Origin: Usnea hakonensis
Lineage: Eukaryota > Ascomycota > Lecanoromycetes > Lecanorales > Parmeliaceae
DNA: 64,000 nucleotides
NCBI GenBank assembly: GCA_013423325.1
Contig: BLJB01000176.1
Span: 62,180 to 126,179 of the forward strand
Direction: 5' to 3'
Made by a program: the position numbers and the translations under genes. The notes below the pieces were generated by a model. It was given only the letters and a program-made list of their open reading frames with translations. It was not told where the DNA came from and did no database searches. Shown piece by piece: positions 10,144-23,350 of this stretch; positions within the stretch are counted from its first letter, which is position 1; each line of letters opens with the position of its first letter.

Positions 10144-13100
10144 ATTGATTCTGATGTGTTTTCTCTCAAGTATGCTTTGTATGGCTGTCTCCTGAACATA
10201 TGAAAAGGAGGTGCAGGGGAGTCTGTTGTTGTTTGCTTCTTTGGCTACACCGGATTTAATTACCTAGCGCCGGAGCTGTTTCCGCAGCCTAGCGCGGGTC
10301 AGCCCCTGAAACGCGCATGAGCAAATTCGTGGCATGAAATAACCCCCACGGCCTAAAAGTCATTCTCTTTCCCATGCAAAGCGGTCATTCTACTCTACAA
10401 GCACAATCCATCAACAAGCTCGCAACAAATTAGCATCACACACAGCACTGAACCTCTTGAAACTTGCTCATCGCTTATAACCAAGCCCGTTCATCGCCCT
10501 AGAGATGTTCTACGTAGATCAGTGTAGGCTGGTCAAATCCAGCTACGGCCTTTATTATACAGGATTTTCAATTGTGCAGCTATACGCCCTATGCAATCAA
10601 CTTGTCTTGCGGACGTAAGAGTCTTGGCTAGTAGGGCTGAACCCCTGGTTTTTACGCCCCGCCAATCCATGGGATAGGAAGTGGGTGTTGTGAGAGCGTA
10701 AGGCATGGATGGAGGTAGAGATATATCAGCTGTATTGATGCTGTAGGCTCGTACAGGCGTAGGTGGGTGCTGTATATGGTGGCTTCAAGATTGTTTGTAG
10801 ATCATGAGGTTGGTTTAGGGGGATGGAAGGGGAGTTGGGGGCTAGGTATGGTGTTGAAAGAAGCTGTACTACTCTCGAGTAAAACTACAAGACTGGCCAT
10901 TTTCAGAGGATTATACTCGTCGCGCACTGCTAAGATTGATTGAATTGTAACGTCTGGTTTCCTTCTGCATGAAGTTGGCAAGCCTGCAACAATTGGTGTC
11001 CTCAGTGATATTCTCGAGGCTAGGCTTACACAATGCCGGCACTAGCTCCTTACCTGGTAGAATTGGCCGTATCAGAATAGGATACCGAATTGAGATGTCA
11101 ACTCTTTTGTGTGGGTTCCTGCCAAAGATATATTGGCGCTGTAGAGGGTACCCCAGTGTCATATTGGCTCTGCGACGTTGATGGGGGGATCCTCGAGACA
11201 AACATTGTCGTAGATGGATAGGGATTTGATGAGGGAATTCCAAATGAGCTCTTATCTTCTTGCAAGAGTAATGGCCAGTAAGTCTTTTGCTGGGACTTTG
11301 GACAGTGAGATGCAAAGCGGCGACCAAACTTACCGAGGGTCTATGATGAACAAAAAAGGCAATAGCTAAGATTATAATTTTGAGACAGACGGCAGAGTCT
11401 TGAAAGAGAGGGGCAGTGGATGGTAGCGAATAGACGACAAGAACAAAGAAAATACGGATTCCGGTAAATGATCAGAAAGGAGATTCACGGAACTCATTTC
11501 ATTCGCCTCTTCCTCTGGACAGCACTCGCACTTTGATGCGAAGTCGTTGCCAAGGTTGTATAGGCACAAGGTCTTACCGCATAATTCCATTACAAGAGTA
11601 AAAGGTGTGGGAACCACGAGGTGCCAGGTTTGAGGACAACAGTAGCCCTTGAACACATCAGGAGTGCCTCCTGCAGGTTCGATCCTGGAAAGGTATCGAA
11701 TTTCTCGTACTCGGAAGCGAAGGAGTAACCAGACACTTGCTAGTATGAATGATTATGTGATGGGAGCATGATGCAAGCAAGCTTGGTATCTCGAGGCCTC
11801 GATTCTCCACTCCAATCGCATGTCGTTGCCAACAGCAGATCTCACAAGCAAGCATGTTGTGCACGATGATGAGAGATGAGAGAATGGGCTAGCATTAACT
11901 CGCCGGTGTCGAACCATGCTCGACCACCCCTTCAGGGGAAGATAGCTTGACTCGAGACCACATAGCTCAATCGAAAAGGTCAAAAAGGTCATCCGAAGTC
12001 CGGACTCACACATTGTCTGCAGGAAAGATCCAGATTTCGGAGTCGCTGGTGGCACAGCTGGTTGGCTAGGTTTCAGATCATCTAGTTACTTCTCGCAGGC
12101 TTAATCACATCGCACTTGTAGATACACACAAGAGCGTGATAGATTGGGTAGTCGAGGGTGTGTTGACTGACTACTTATAGATCTGGTATCAAGATGTTCA
12201 AGATGCTTTATGAAGAAAGCCATGCGCTGTATAATCATAGCGAATATCAATAAGGCCTGTGCATCTGCAGGTCGATACAAGACTATTATCCGACAGCCGG
12301 AGAACCAAATTCTGTCGATCTGTGGTGGGGTCACTACTGTTGTACCTACCTATCTAAAACATGACCCCGTGCGACGCATATTTAGACTCTTTAGTCTGGG
12401 TCTGTTACCAACGGCGGGTGAGGCCGCGTTTGGGGTTAAGTACGTAGGAAGTTTCAGGCAATAATTGCATCGGCTTTACCGGATGTGGCTAAAAGTGGCT
12501 GTAGGTTCATGCCAACTGCACCCGAGCAAGCCAAGTGAAGTCGCTGCTGTCGCGAATATTTCCTACGTGCGTTTGGCGGTGAGGAAATCTCGATGATATC
12601 GCGATAGTTGATAATTTGGAAAAGAGAGCTGAATTATGGAGAGGTACCATGCTGATGGTGTACGATGGGACCGACTTATCCATATTGCATGTCGTGTTGT
12701 TTTCAATTTAGCATTAAAGAATGTTGGATTTTGATGAAGGTCAAATTACAACATCATTGTATCTTTGTAAGTTGTAACTTGTGTTGTGTCCGAAGTAAGG
12801 CCTAGTCGCAAAGGCATGATATGAGGTTCGTACTCCGTAATGTCCACGCTTTTAGCAGACGATCCAATTGGTCGCCGTAGACGACTAGATACGGTGATGT
12901 GGCGTAGAGGTGAGGCAGACTCGATGGACCTAATGGAATTACTACGATGGCTCTTCTCTACGATCGCGATGATTGATCTCTCTTGCGCATGACCTGCATC
13001 TAATTTGCATCCAAAATCAGCAGGCTGTTTCCCGGATCAGAGATAGTATCGTGTACGGACCATTAGATTCAATCCTTTTCTTTCTCTTGTCGCCAATTGG

Positions 13101-14752
13101 CGGCAGTGAGGGAGAATGTTCTTTGGAAGTCTGGCTCTCGCATCAAGCGCGCCTCTGGACTCGTTGAAATATCACGCCAAGGAGGGAATGACGTCGATTC
13201 AGCCTCCAGGATGATTATCGTGGGGGCACTGACCAACTAAAAGACATAATTAGGTAGGACACTAGGGCAAGCACGTGAAAATGGGCAATGACACTATTTG
13301 ACTGGTCGATGGATATTACTATTCGTTGCCATAATTCGATCTAACATGCTTTTTCGTCGACACGGCACGACGCATACAAGTGGCAACCTTAAGGATTGTG
13401 CCTAAAGGACGCTTATGATGTTATTATTTATGAGAATTGAGGAGCTGGTGGAGCTGGAGAGAGCCATTGATGAGTAAAGTAAAAGCTAGGTAAAGGCGGT
13501 AGATCTTGCGCATCAATAACGAAGGTTTCGGCTGTCAGCCCGAAGATTCTGTGGATTGAAATGCAAGCCACTCTATCCGCACCTTGGATTGAAAAAGCCT
13601 TCCATTGGTATAGCTTCCAAGTTGCCTTGGTCACACGCTCTACCATCATTTGGTCATGTCGTACCAAGGCTTGAGTAAGCAGGTTCCTGAGTGAGTAATG
13701 TCACATCAATTGGATGGGTAGAGCATTTCTGTGACTGTACTCATCAGTCATATCCTAGCATAACTCCTCCGTTGCTATCCTCACCTAATCCTGAATCCGT
13801 AGCACTACTCCGTACCTTAAAGTAGACTTTACCGAGGAAGTGACCCCACGGAAGTAGCCATGAAGTACCTTTGAGCGCAAAGGCAAGGCAAAAGGGTACT
13901 TGGGGAGTATTTAAGCTCAGGAATCTAAGCCTAAAACTGATTAGTGTATTTTTCTTGCCGTAAAGATGAAACCGTGAGCGGGAATTTCACTTTCTTCCTC
14001 TCCAACCAACATCTCTTTGGGGGGCCATTTTTCTTCTTTTTTGCTTGCGAATCAATTAATTCTTTAGGGCCTTTTTAATCATTTATCCTCGCCGCAGTCT
14101 CAGTAATACTATCTTATCCCTTTGAAGCAATAGCCTGGTTTCAGGACTGCATCATGGGCCAAATCCGCCGATCCGCTGTGGGCAGTCCTGGCGACCAAGT
14201 GCCAGATCTGCCCTTTGCGAAGCTGCGATGTGCCCACTCTCAGGCCGCACCATCACCAAGAAAAAAAAAAGCCTGTCGCAAAGACTAGATCATGCGCAAA
14301 AAGAAGGATCATTCCCTCTTCTCATCACTCGTTGTCCTTGATCCATTCTTCAACTCTTTTTGAATACCTTCAACTTCATCCATCTGTTGCTGATGATGTT
14401 GCTGAGTAGGCGGAGTTTTGACCAAAATTGATGTTTTCCGCAGCGGCCGAGTTTGCTTATATCCTATTTCCGTCACTGCTCTTGAAAGTGCTTGGACACT
14501 CAGAAGAACAGACACGCTCTACCGCGGTTCATCATTGAGACCGCTCACTCATACGCACAGTCAGAGGAACCCAAAAAAAAAAGGTGATGCGCTCTGAAAT
14601 AATTATATAGGTATGTCAATTTGTTCGTCGTATTGAAAAAAAGCTCAGACATGCGGCTTAATGAATTACGAGGAGCTGATGTGGGCTGTGCCGTCCTTTA
14701 GACAATTCCAATTTCCCATGCGACTGTCTTACCAACAGTGCCCCACACCAAC
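10144..14752. other. Long intergenic region, no supported gene
   Basis: 4.6 kb between the divergently oriented bglE-like gene and the UBA-protein gene. Open frames up to 138 codons exist on the minus strand (about 10911-11327), but they begin with non-ATG codons, have no recognisable domain and lack coding-like neighbours. A tRNA B-box-like string near 11680 has no matching A box. The last roughly 700 bases are C/T-rich with short A runs, consistent with the promoter and 5'-UTR of the UBA-protein gene. A non-coding RNA cannot be excluded. Confidence 0.45.
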
Positions 14753-17700
14753 ATGGCCGCTCCAGGCTGCGGAATTATCTTTGCCCCTTCACAAAAGACA
14801 GATCGCAGCAACAGCAACTTGCGAAGGTCCACCAGCCTCAACTCCAAACCCAGATCTACCCTCGCAAACAGAACAACCGGCACACACCTCCAAGCTTCAG
14901 ACATGGCATCATCAAGTGGACACAATAGGTCCCTGTCGGACAAGATGAGGTATCTCCACCGAAAGAAGAACTCCAACGAGAGCAATGTAGGACCGAAACC
15001 ACTGGCTTCCGCCATGGCAGCAGGGTCCGTCAGGAGACCACCAAGGCACCTGGATCTGATGGAAGCAGTATCACATAGTCAAGGCGAGGCTGCGCGGCCG
15101 AAAAAGATTGACGGACAACTTCGAGAGATAGGGACAGGCAAGGAGAACAAAGGCATCAGTGTGAAACAGATGAGGCCGTCCAACAACATGGACCAGTCCC
15201 ATCGTTCGATTGCATACAGCCAGTACTTGTCACAGGCATTTGGCCTCCAGGGAGAAGAGAAGCCAAGGCCAGCGGCTGTACAGAGACTTAGGGAACCCGA
15301 CTTTTCAGAGGCGCGGCCAAACTCTGAAATGAGTGCTATGACCGGTGACTCAATGGAAGTAAATTTCCACATGGATCCTGTTGCCGTGCCCTCTGCCAAA
15401 GATCGAAGACCGAAAATCCAGGTCACCATTCCTGGCAAGGCCACCAAACGGCCCCACTCCTCCACACACTTGGCAACGCAGGTTGACAGGCAAAAGTCGC
15501 AGAGGAGAAGTAGGGATACACAGGCACAAATCTCGCCTCCGTCATCGACTGTTCACCAGCAGAACGTGGGAGATGCGCCTGCAAGGTTATCGGTCGTTTC
15601 TCCTCTATCAGTCGTTGAAATGCCGAAACCCAGGAGACCTTTCTCGGCTCTGTCTCTGGAAGACATGACGAACGAGACGCCTGGTAACGTGGCATCATTG
15701 GAAAAAGTGGGACGCTCAGATTCGTCGGATGACACTGGCGATCACGATGACAGATCATCAGATTACAGCGGTCGCTCCTCACGGTCGAGTTTGATGGAGG
15801 ACACCGCGGTACACATACGAGCTCACAAAAGGTGTCAAAGTATCGCATTCTCCATTATTTCACCCACCGCAGCCGGGGTCTTTGACGGCACACCGCTCGC
15901 CTTGAAGAACAACAAGCTAAGGTCATTCAAGAGCACGACTTCGTTAGCCACTGTCGATATGAATAAGCCATTACCCCCGGAGCCAGGGGTTGCCGTAGCT
16001 CCCCTGAATGTTGCATACTCTCAAGCTGGGAGCATGAAGGGAAAGCGAAGAGTGCCCTCACCCCTCACATTTTCACGGTCGTCCATGTGCGAGGCGCCGT
16101 CGCAGTTTCCGTCTCGAATGTCCTCATTGCGCTCAAAATACACCCCCGCGGATCTTGACGCCCTTGACGCCGCCTTCACCAAGACCAGCCCCAATGTGCA
16201 AGCAGGATTCGAGTACCTAGTCGAGCCTAGGCTGAGCCAGGTGGAGGCCGACTTGGAAGCTCATTTAGGCACAATCAACGAAGAGCCGACAATGCCGCAT
16301 CCGAACCTGATGCCCACGGTACATGATCCTCTGCAGATAAGTCGTGGACCTAATACGATGATTCCATCGCGACACGCACCTCCTCCACCATCGTCGCTGA
16401 AATTGAGCGACGGAAGTATCAGTAGCCGAAAGCGGTACCATAAAAAGAGTCCAGCTCATGTCGCCATGCAGATGCGTGGGGACTCATCCAAATGGGATTC
16501 AGATGACAGCAGCAGAAGTAGCCTGCGTCGCCGCATCTCTGCTCCTATTTTCGTATCGACCGCCAAGGCCGACAAAGTCCTTGGCAAATCCGCGACACTG
16601 ATGGTGCGAGAGGGCAGCTCGGAATCCAATTGGAGCTCCAGCGATTCTCCCCACACTACTTATGACGGCGACTCTTCTAGCCCAACCATGTCACGAGAGG
16701 GATCCAGCACCCCCGAGACCGACGTTTCTTCCATCCCAGATCACGCCTACGAAGAAGTTCGGGCGAGGTTGGAATTACTAAGCCCTAAAAACAGCTCCGA
16801 TCCTGAACGATTCGCTGCCTTCGGTCCGAATTCGAAAGAATATCATGAAATGTCTTCATTTTTCAGTAAACCACCACAGATACAAACCAATAACACGACA
16901 CAGGATACAAAAATGCCATCGCCTTCGCCCTCTCCGAAAACAATTAGTCACCCTGAGGCTGAACCGAACGTGCCCGCCATCTATTTGGCACCTGTTGAAG
17001 ATTTTCAGGAGTCTCAGGTCACCATCGCGATCGGCCTTGATGCGCCAGTAGAAGAGAATGACGAAAGCAACATTCATCCCCTTCAAAGGCGTGGTGCCCA
17101 GGAAGAGTCGCCGCAACGACGCCGGTCAATTGCGTCTGTTGTGAAGACTGAGAGACCACGATCCCTAGCATCTATTGCGATGTCCGAAATTCCAGATATT
17201 TATGCCAGCCTTCCATCTCCAGGCTTGACAATCAGAAGCCGGCAGTCATTCTTGGTCGAAGACATCGAACGTGACATTTCTGCCGATGCAGCTGAGGTGG
17301 TTCTTTTACGGATCTTAGAAAACCTCGATAACCTGCAAGATCTTTTCGCTACCGCTACTGTCAGCAGGGGTTTTTACCGTACTTTTAAACGACATGAGCT
17401 GCCCTTGATGAAGAACGCGCTCTACGCCATGTCCCCGGCTGCTTGGGAGCTTCGTGAAATGAGCGCACCCTATCCTGGGTTGGAAAGCGTGAATAGCGCT
17501 CTTCCGAAGTTGCTGCATTACTCCCCTTCCCTCTATCTCCAGCATTACATGAGGGATATGTATACCATGATCGCTCTCAAGTCAATGATTTTGATACATT
17601 GTGAATCATTCCTCCGTGCTGACACCATCACCGCACTTGCCGGCGGTGAAACAGATCGAGCTTCTCAAATCGACGACGCCTTCTGGCGCGTGTGGAGTTT

Positions 17701-18929
17701 CTGCCAGGTCTTTGGCTGCGGATCGAATCGGGAAGACGACATTGTTGGTCAAATGGATTGGCTAAGGGGTGGCAGGCTCGCCAAGCATCAGCGAAGAACT
17801 GCTAACTCCATGGAGTTTGGTGCCGATGTGAACAGAAATAGCGTTCTCTACAGCTCGCCGCCAACATTCGGCAAAGGTAACGTCGATGGGCTTACCGCAG
17901 AGGATCTTTACGACATGACCGAGATCTGGACCTGCCTGGGCGTCCTCGTTCGTGGTTTCCAGGGCAAGCGCAAAGAAGCGAGGGAGTGTGGAATTTTCGA
18001 CAAAGCAGACATCACTGAAGGTGATGTTGAACAAGAAGATTCAGTGCTTGGTAAGTGGCTCCAATTTCTCCCATTGTCAGGCGTTTGCTAACCCCATCAC
18101 AGAGGAATGGACCTACCATCTTCTCACTCTCGCTCCTCCTACTGTCCTGGACGTAACTTCGCCAACCTCACCGACAGCTGCAACCTTTGCGCACGCCCGT
18201 TCCCGTGGCTACGCCACCTGGGTACCACCCACCGTCTCCCGCGCTACGTTCCTCAAAGAAGCCGTTTCTCGCGTCTATCAAGAAAAGATGGCGGAGCGTC
18301 ACCCCGCTTCGCCGATGGCGTCTCCAAAAGCAGCAGTCACGGACCTCCCCCCTCCAGTCTCGAAACAGCCCATAGACGATGTAGTGGCCGCACGCTGGCG
18401 CTGCGCTCGTCACGCGGCCGAAATCCGCGCCAAGCGCAACGATCCTAGCTTCAAGGCTCTGCCACCTTCAGAAGACAGGCCCATGTCCGAATTCCCTGCC
18501 GTCATTGAAAAGCTCGACATGGGTAACGCTCCTCCCGTCCCCGCTATCCCATCAGCACACTCCCGCACTCCCTCCGACCTAGATACCTCCAAAAACTTCG
18601 TCTCAGCTCTCGTCGTACCCGCCGGCCCTCAAGTCCGCGACCCGGTCGACGTCGCCGTCGACAGGCTTGTAGGCATGGGGTTCGAGAAGAAAAAAGCCGC
18701 CAGAGCTCTTGCGGAGACCGACACGGGAAATTCAGTCGATTTTGCCAAAGCTCTCGAATGGTTGGTTCGAGAGAGGAAGAGGGATGTGAGTAGCTTGATG
18801 CATTCTGGTTACAGGGGACCCGTGACCCCGCCTGGGGAGAGCGATGAAATAGCGAGCGCCAACGCCGAGAGTGCTATCCGTGAGGCATTCGGACTCGGGT
18901 TGAATGTCAACGCAGGCGCCTTGGCCTGA
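14753..18929 (+). CDS. Large conserved fungal protein with C-terminal UBA domain
   Basis: Exon 1 is 14753-18050 and exon 2 is 18103-18929, joined across a 52-nt intron (GTAAGT, GCTAAC, CACAG); 1374 aa. I chose ATG 14753 (context CAACATGGCC); the frame opens slightly earlier only with a GTG. The first about 840 residues are Ser/Pro/Arg-rich and probably disordered, with many basic Ser motifs. A short folded block near 845-900 (ILENLDNLQDLFATATVSRG, then FYRTFKRHEL) resembles an F-box-like helical pattern, which is my inference. The end carries a UBA domain (about 1281-1327) with the hallmark MGF loop in DRLVGMGFEKKKAARAL and the helix ALEWLVRE. UBA domains bind ubiquitin, so a scaffold or adaptor role in ubiquitin signalling is plausible. 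I do not recognise a named orthologue. Confidence 0.85.
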
Positions 18930-19917
18930 GACGATTTTTTAGTGTCAAGCGATGTATTTCCATTTGTTTGTTTTGAATTTTACGTTCACTGTTATATACC
19001 ACGGCGATCGAACATACGATCCTGCCAAAATGTCTAGTCTGATCAATATAAGCCGTTTGCTAATGTGACAATATTGTTGCGGACACACGTTGAGCAGAGC
19101 CCTCCCCCCTCCCCTTTCAGCAACAAATGGTATCTCCATCGGGCTTCGTCTCAAAATCTCGCACATTACATCATCATGTGCAGAAAGATATCCAGCCTAA
19201 GGTATGTATTCACTGCCTTCTCCAGACCATAGTCTCAGCAAATCCGTAGCCTTGGGTGTATATATGTACACTCTCGCGATTTCCTTTCCTTCGGCTTACT
19301 AGACCTTTCCCCCGTCGCCACATTCAGCCACAGGGGCCTGCAGGGAGGATCATGCGCTTAGGGTTAGGCCTTATTAGCGATATATATATACGAATTTTGT
19401 GACGTTATGTGTGGGTTCGGAATGGATGCGTTAGTTAGGTGCAGCGAGAGGATAGTGGTGGGGGATGGGGGTTGGTGGTGGGAAGCTATGGAGGGGACGA
19501 GGGTCGAGGGATGGTGACAAAAGTCTCTGCCGACTTTTCGCGCTATTACGGGGAAGAGTCGGCAGAGACTTTTGTCACCATCCCTCGGGTTGGCAAAAAT
19601 AAAAACATGGCCACGCCAAATCAGTCTCCCCGCCCTATTTTGGCTGATCTTCCGTGCTGCAATGCAAATTTGGTGGGCCTCGGGAGTGATTGGTTGTTTG
19701 TTTGGTAGGAAGAAGACTAGCTCGCGTGCGGAAGACATTCTGACGCACCAGTTCCAAAGATGTACAGTGCATAATCACATGCACGCATAATCGTTATCCT
19801 CAAATTCACATGAAAAACAGAGAGTTGAGAAGAAAATCAACAGTGAGATAAAATACGGCCAGACACTGCCATGGCTGTCAGCGCAATTGCTTTAAGAACT
19901 CGGGGCCCTTTCAAAAA
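18930..19917. other. Intergenic between the UBA-protein gene and array gene A
   Basis: Holds the perfect 31-bp hairpin (19505-19587) and, directly after it, one copy of a CATGGCCACG-containing element end (from 19588) related to the element at 34779-34861. There is no protein gene; the open frame over the hairpin exists because of the palindrome. Confidence 0.5.
19505..19587. repeat. Perfect 31-bp inverted repeat (hairpin)
   Basis: Arms 19505-19535 and 19557-19587 are exact reverse complements, with a 21-base loop. The left arm begins CGAGGGATGGTGAC. It lies about 330 bp upstream of array gene A. The perfect match implies a recent origin or selection. No target-site duplication is seen. Confidence 0.9.
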
Positions 19918-21563
19918 ATGGCCTCCTTCAAAGAATCAAGGGAAGCAGTCCTCGTGCGAAAAGAGTGCCTTTCATTCTGGTCTCTCAGTAGCGTTACGCT
20001 AAATAAGATGTCCGGACTCCGCCAAGACCTCGGCAGATCCACATGTCAGCCTTGCTCTACTGTCTCGATCAAAGAACAGCAAAGTCAAGCAGCTGCAGCT
20101 CTTTCAGGTCATAGCAATGAAGATGTCATCGCATGGATCAAGCTCGCTCGATCTGTTCGCAGCATTGAGCCCGTCACGGATCAACGCCCCGGACAAGGCC
20201 ACCTCTCTGCGTTGCAAATTCACGCGCTTTTTGCATTGCAAGATTGCTCAAACGACAGAATCCTGACCTGCTTAGAGCTTGCTCGTCTTGGTGATTTATG
20301 CAAGTGTCCCAGGTAGAATGACAAGGATGCTGACAGTATATGACAGGCAATGACCCAGATGTCGCGACCTTTGAATATACCGCGGCCGTTGAGACCATTC
20401 TCGTCCGCGACCGCTCTCCTCCTCTCGGAGAATCAGAATCTTCGACCAGACTGTTGACGAACCCTATCAAGCTTGATCCTTCGAAAGGTGGTCTCAACCT
20501 ATCCAGTGGAACATTCTCTACCAACAACCTCTCCTGTCATCATCCTGGCAGGTCAATCAATTCAAGTCGGTCAAAAAACGCCGAAAATCACTACTGGTGC
20601 ACGGTATGCGAAGAGCCAAACTCGTACAAAGACAGCGGAAGTTGGAAGAAGCATGAGAAGGAGCACGAGACTACATTCGTTTGCGAAATGGAAGAGGTCG
20701 CAGAAAGTGACAGGGAGGGCCAAGATCACGCCTCGAGAGCGTTCACCAGCAAGAGAAGGGACATAATGGTAAATCATTTGAACAAGTCCCACGGAATCTT
20801 TGAGGCACATCAAGCCCGAGACCTTGCAGACAAATGGCGACATACAGCGAAGAAGCAGGCATGGGCTTGTGGTTTCTGCAACAGTCTGTTTCTGACCTTT
20901 CCGGACCGTCTCAAGCATATCGATGTCGAGCACTTTAGGCGTCATCAAAGCATCCACGAATGGGACCTGAACAAGGTAGTCTTGGGTCTGTTGCAACAGC
21001 CAAGAATGGAAAGGGTTTGGAAGGTTAAAATAGCGTCATTGCCACCTTGGGTGCATCTGGGACACCTGGTTTGGGACAGAGCGATTGCAAAAGATTTGCA
21101 AGCAAAACTGGAGGCCGGTCCCTCGGATGACCATCATGCAGCTACCCTTGCGGAGCAAGCTTGTTCTGGAATCGAACTGTATGGCGCACCTTGGCTTCAG
21201 GATGGCACGAAGCATGTCGACCACGTCTCAGACGCAACCCCACAGGCAAGCTTCTTATCATCACCGAATCACTACCCGGTGATCTCGTCTGCAGTTCCCC
21301 ACGCTAGATCAAACCACCGCCTAAATTCAGCGATCAAAGATGACACTGCCCCCTTCCCCTACGATGACTTTTCATCCACCAGGGCTCCGACGGGCCCTTT
21401 CGCGCTCGACAACACGATAGAGCCGGCGATGATGTCTTTGGATGATAATGGCCGTGCTGACTACAATGCAGCATTCTTCGGTCCTTCTCAAAGTGGGGAT
21501 TCTGCTTCAGATCCGGACAATCTCTTCTACGGCTATGGACAGTCAAACAGCTATGCTGGTTAG
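19918..21563 (+). CDS. Array gene A: helical-repeat / zinc-finger protein lacking finger 2
   Basis: Exon 1 is 19918-20290 and exon 2 is 20347-21563, with a 56-nt intron (GTGATT, GCTGAC, GACAG) in phase 1; 529 aa. Exon 1 codes for two helical repeats: QQSQAAAALSGHSNEDVIAW and, later, ALQDCSNDRILTCLELAR. Exon 2 codes for finger 1 (C209, C212, H227, H231, spacing C-x2-C-x14-H-x3-H), the KRRDIMVNHLNKSHG half-finger, and a classical finger 4 (C299, C302, H315, H320). Finger 2, present in every other intact member, is missing: about 30 residues are replaced by an acidic stretch. The post-finger block EWDLNKVVLGLLQQP and LEAGPSD follows, then a Ser/Asp-rich tail. Nuclear nucleic-acid or protein binding is inferred only from the fingers. 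Subtype 1, with B, D and F. Confidence 0.85.
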
Positions 21564-23350
21564 GAGGGCAGATCTCTCGAAACTCGATTGGTATGATTAG
21601 TGATGTATGTAACGATTCCGCCAATTTACTAGCCGCTTACATGAATATGACAGAAAGGTTACTGCAATAGTACTGAAAGCGAAGGCTAGATTGCTCGTTG
21701 CTAGGCCTCACTTGAAACTCCTTGGCTGGTATCTATATGGGTAAAGCCAGACTATATACTTCACTGCTTATCTTCGCCGAATTTCGTCCAAAAAGACCCA
21801 TCGCGAATGCTCACTTTTTCAATTGCGCACATATGCACCAAACTCCCGCTCAGGACTCATCATTTGATTCTTCTCAACCCAATATCAGATAGCTTTGGAT
21901 TGGAGCACTAGACAGCAAATCATTGAGCATGGAGTACCTATGTGTTTGTTGTGCTTTTCCAAATACCGCACTCCTGCTGTCTAGTCAAGTTGATCATTCT
22001 CAGTCAAAACGCTTCCGCTCCTCATCTTCGATCTTACAGTATCCAAGTCACAGTTTCTTCGGCCGATTGAGAGGATGGAGCGCTGGCTTTCCTTGCGTGA
22101 CATGGTCATCTGTTCCTAAGATTCACCACAGCACTTTCATCGTCCAAGCCTCCTGTACGCTCATCGTATACTGCGATTAGCGCCTTTAACACGTTACTTC
22201 ACCCTCTGTCATCATCTCAAGCGTACTTCTTCCTTTTCAGGTGTTGAGGCCCAATTGGGCCTAGCGCGCCAAGTCCTTTTGGCCTTTAGCATCCCAGTGT
22301 GGTCGAAGCCGTCGTCCTTCTCCACGCTTGTAGCTGCTGGCCTTTGGTCGCAACTCCCAACCTCACAGCGTTTGCACAAGACTCCCGTTACCTGGTCCCT
22401 TCTACATGGCTGAAATTCGGTTCATGTGACACCGCTGATATCATCGTTCGATATACGATTTCTTCCCTGATATCTGCATCCAAGTTGAATGTATGTCTTC
22501 CTCAGTGCGTCCTATCGTAACAAGAAAGGGTGTTGAGGTAAATATACTTACCTACTATGGATTTTTGAATGGCTAGAAGTTGTGTGATGGTAGCTCCCTG
22601 TAGGCTGTCCGCCACTACATGTAATGGTGGGGCAGGACGGTGTGTGATGTTCAGATAACAGGTGAGCATGTATGGGTTGTGTTCCTTAGCCTCTCATAAA
22701 TTCGCTGCTGCTGGGCAGTGTGTCGACGGGCATTGCGGAGTGGAGGGGAGGCGCGATATTGGTATATAGGAATGATAGTATACTAATATTCTTGGTATTC
22801 GTAAATGTTGTACTACAGTATAGTACAGAGCTGCACTTCAGTACTCGAGAGTTGAGATTGAGGGCCATTGATGAAACTGATGCTGTTGTCCAGACGGGAA
22901 TGTATGTTGACTGGATGTCGGGGATCTGGGAGGGGTGTAGATGTGCGGATTTGATGCTTGATCTTTGCAGTCTTGCACTGCACTATGACGACAGTTAGCC
23001 CGAGGATTGTTTGGCCAGAGATGTAGCAACTTTGCGGATTGCAGCAAAAAGGTTGGAAGTGACTGGCGCATTTCAACACCGGTTGATCTTCGGATCCAAA
23101 GTTGTGATGGACGTAAGAGCTGGCCATCTAGCCTCTTTCGGACTAATCAAGGAGGTAAACGAGCTCGGGTGAGACGCTAGTCACTTCGACCGACATAAAG
23201 TATGCAAGACGGAGACCTTTACTTGCAAATTTATCATCCCACCAGGGCTTAGGGCCGGCCATTCAGGCCAGGCAAGCTCATCATGCTCAGATGTAAAGCT
23301 CAATCCCCTCCTCGGGGTTTCCTTTTGTTATTTCTCGAAAGGTATCGAGA
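21564..23350. other. Intergenic between array genes A and B
   Basis: No gene supported. Small palindromes occur (near 22612-22632 and 22810-22826). Short open frames lack domains and splice partners. Confidence 0.45.

Noticed and set aside
11640..11705. B-box-like GGTTCGATCC
   Set aside because: No A box at proper distance and no cloverleaf.
14738..14752. Upstream GTG start for the UBA protein
   Set aside because: ATG 14753 has a better context; GTG starts are rare in fungal nuclear genes.
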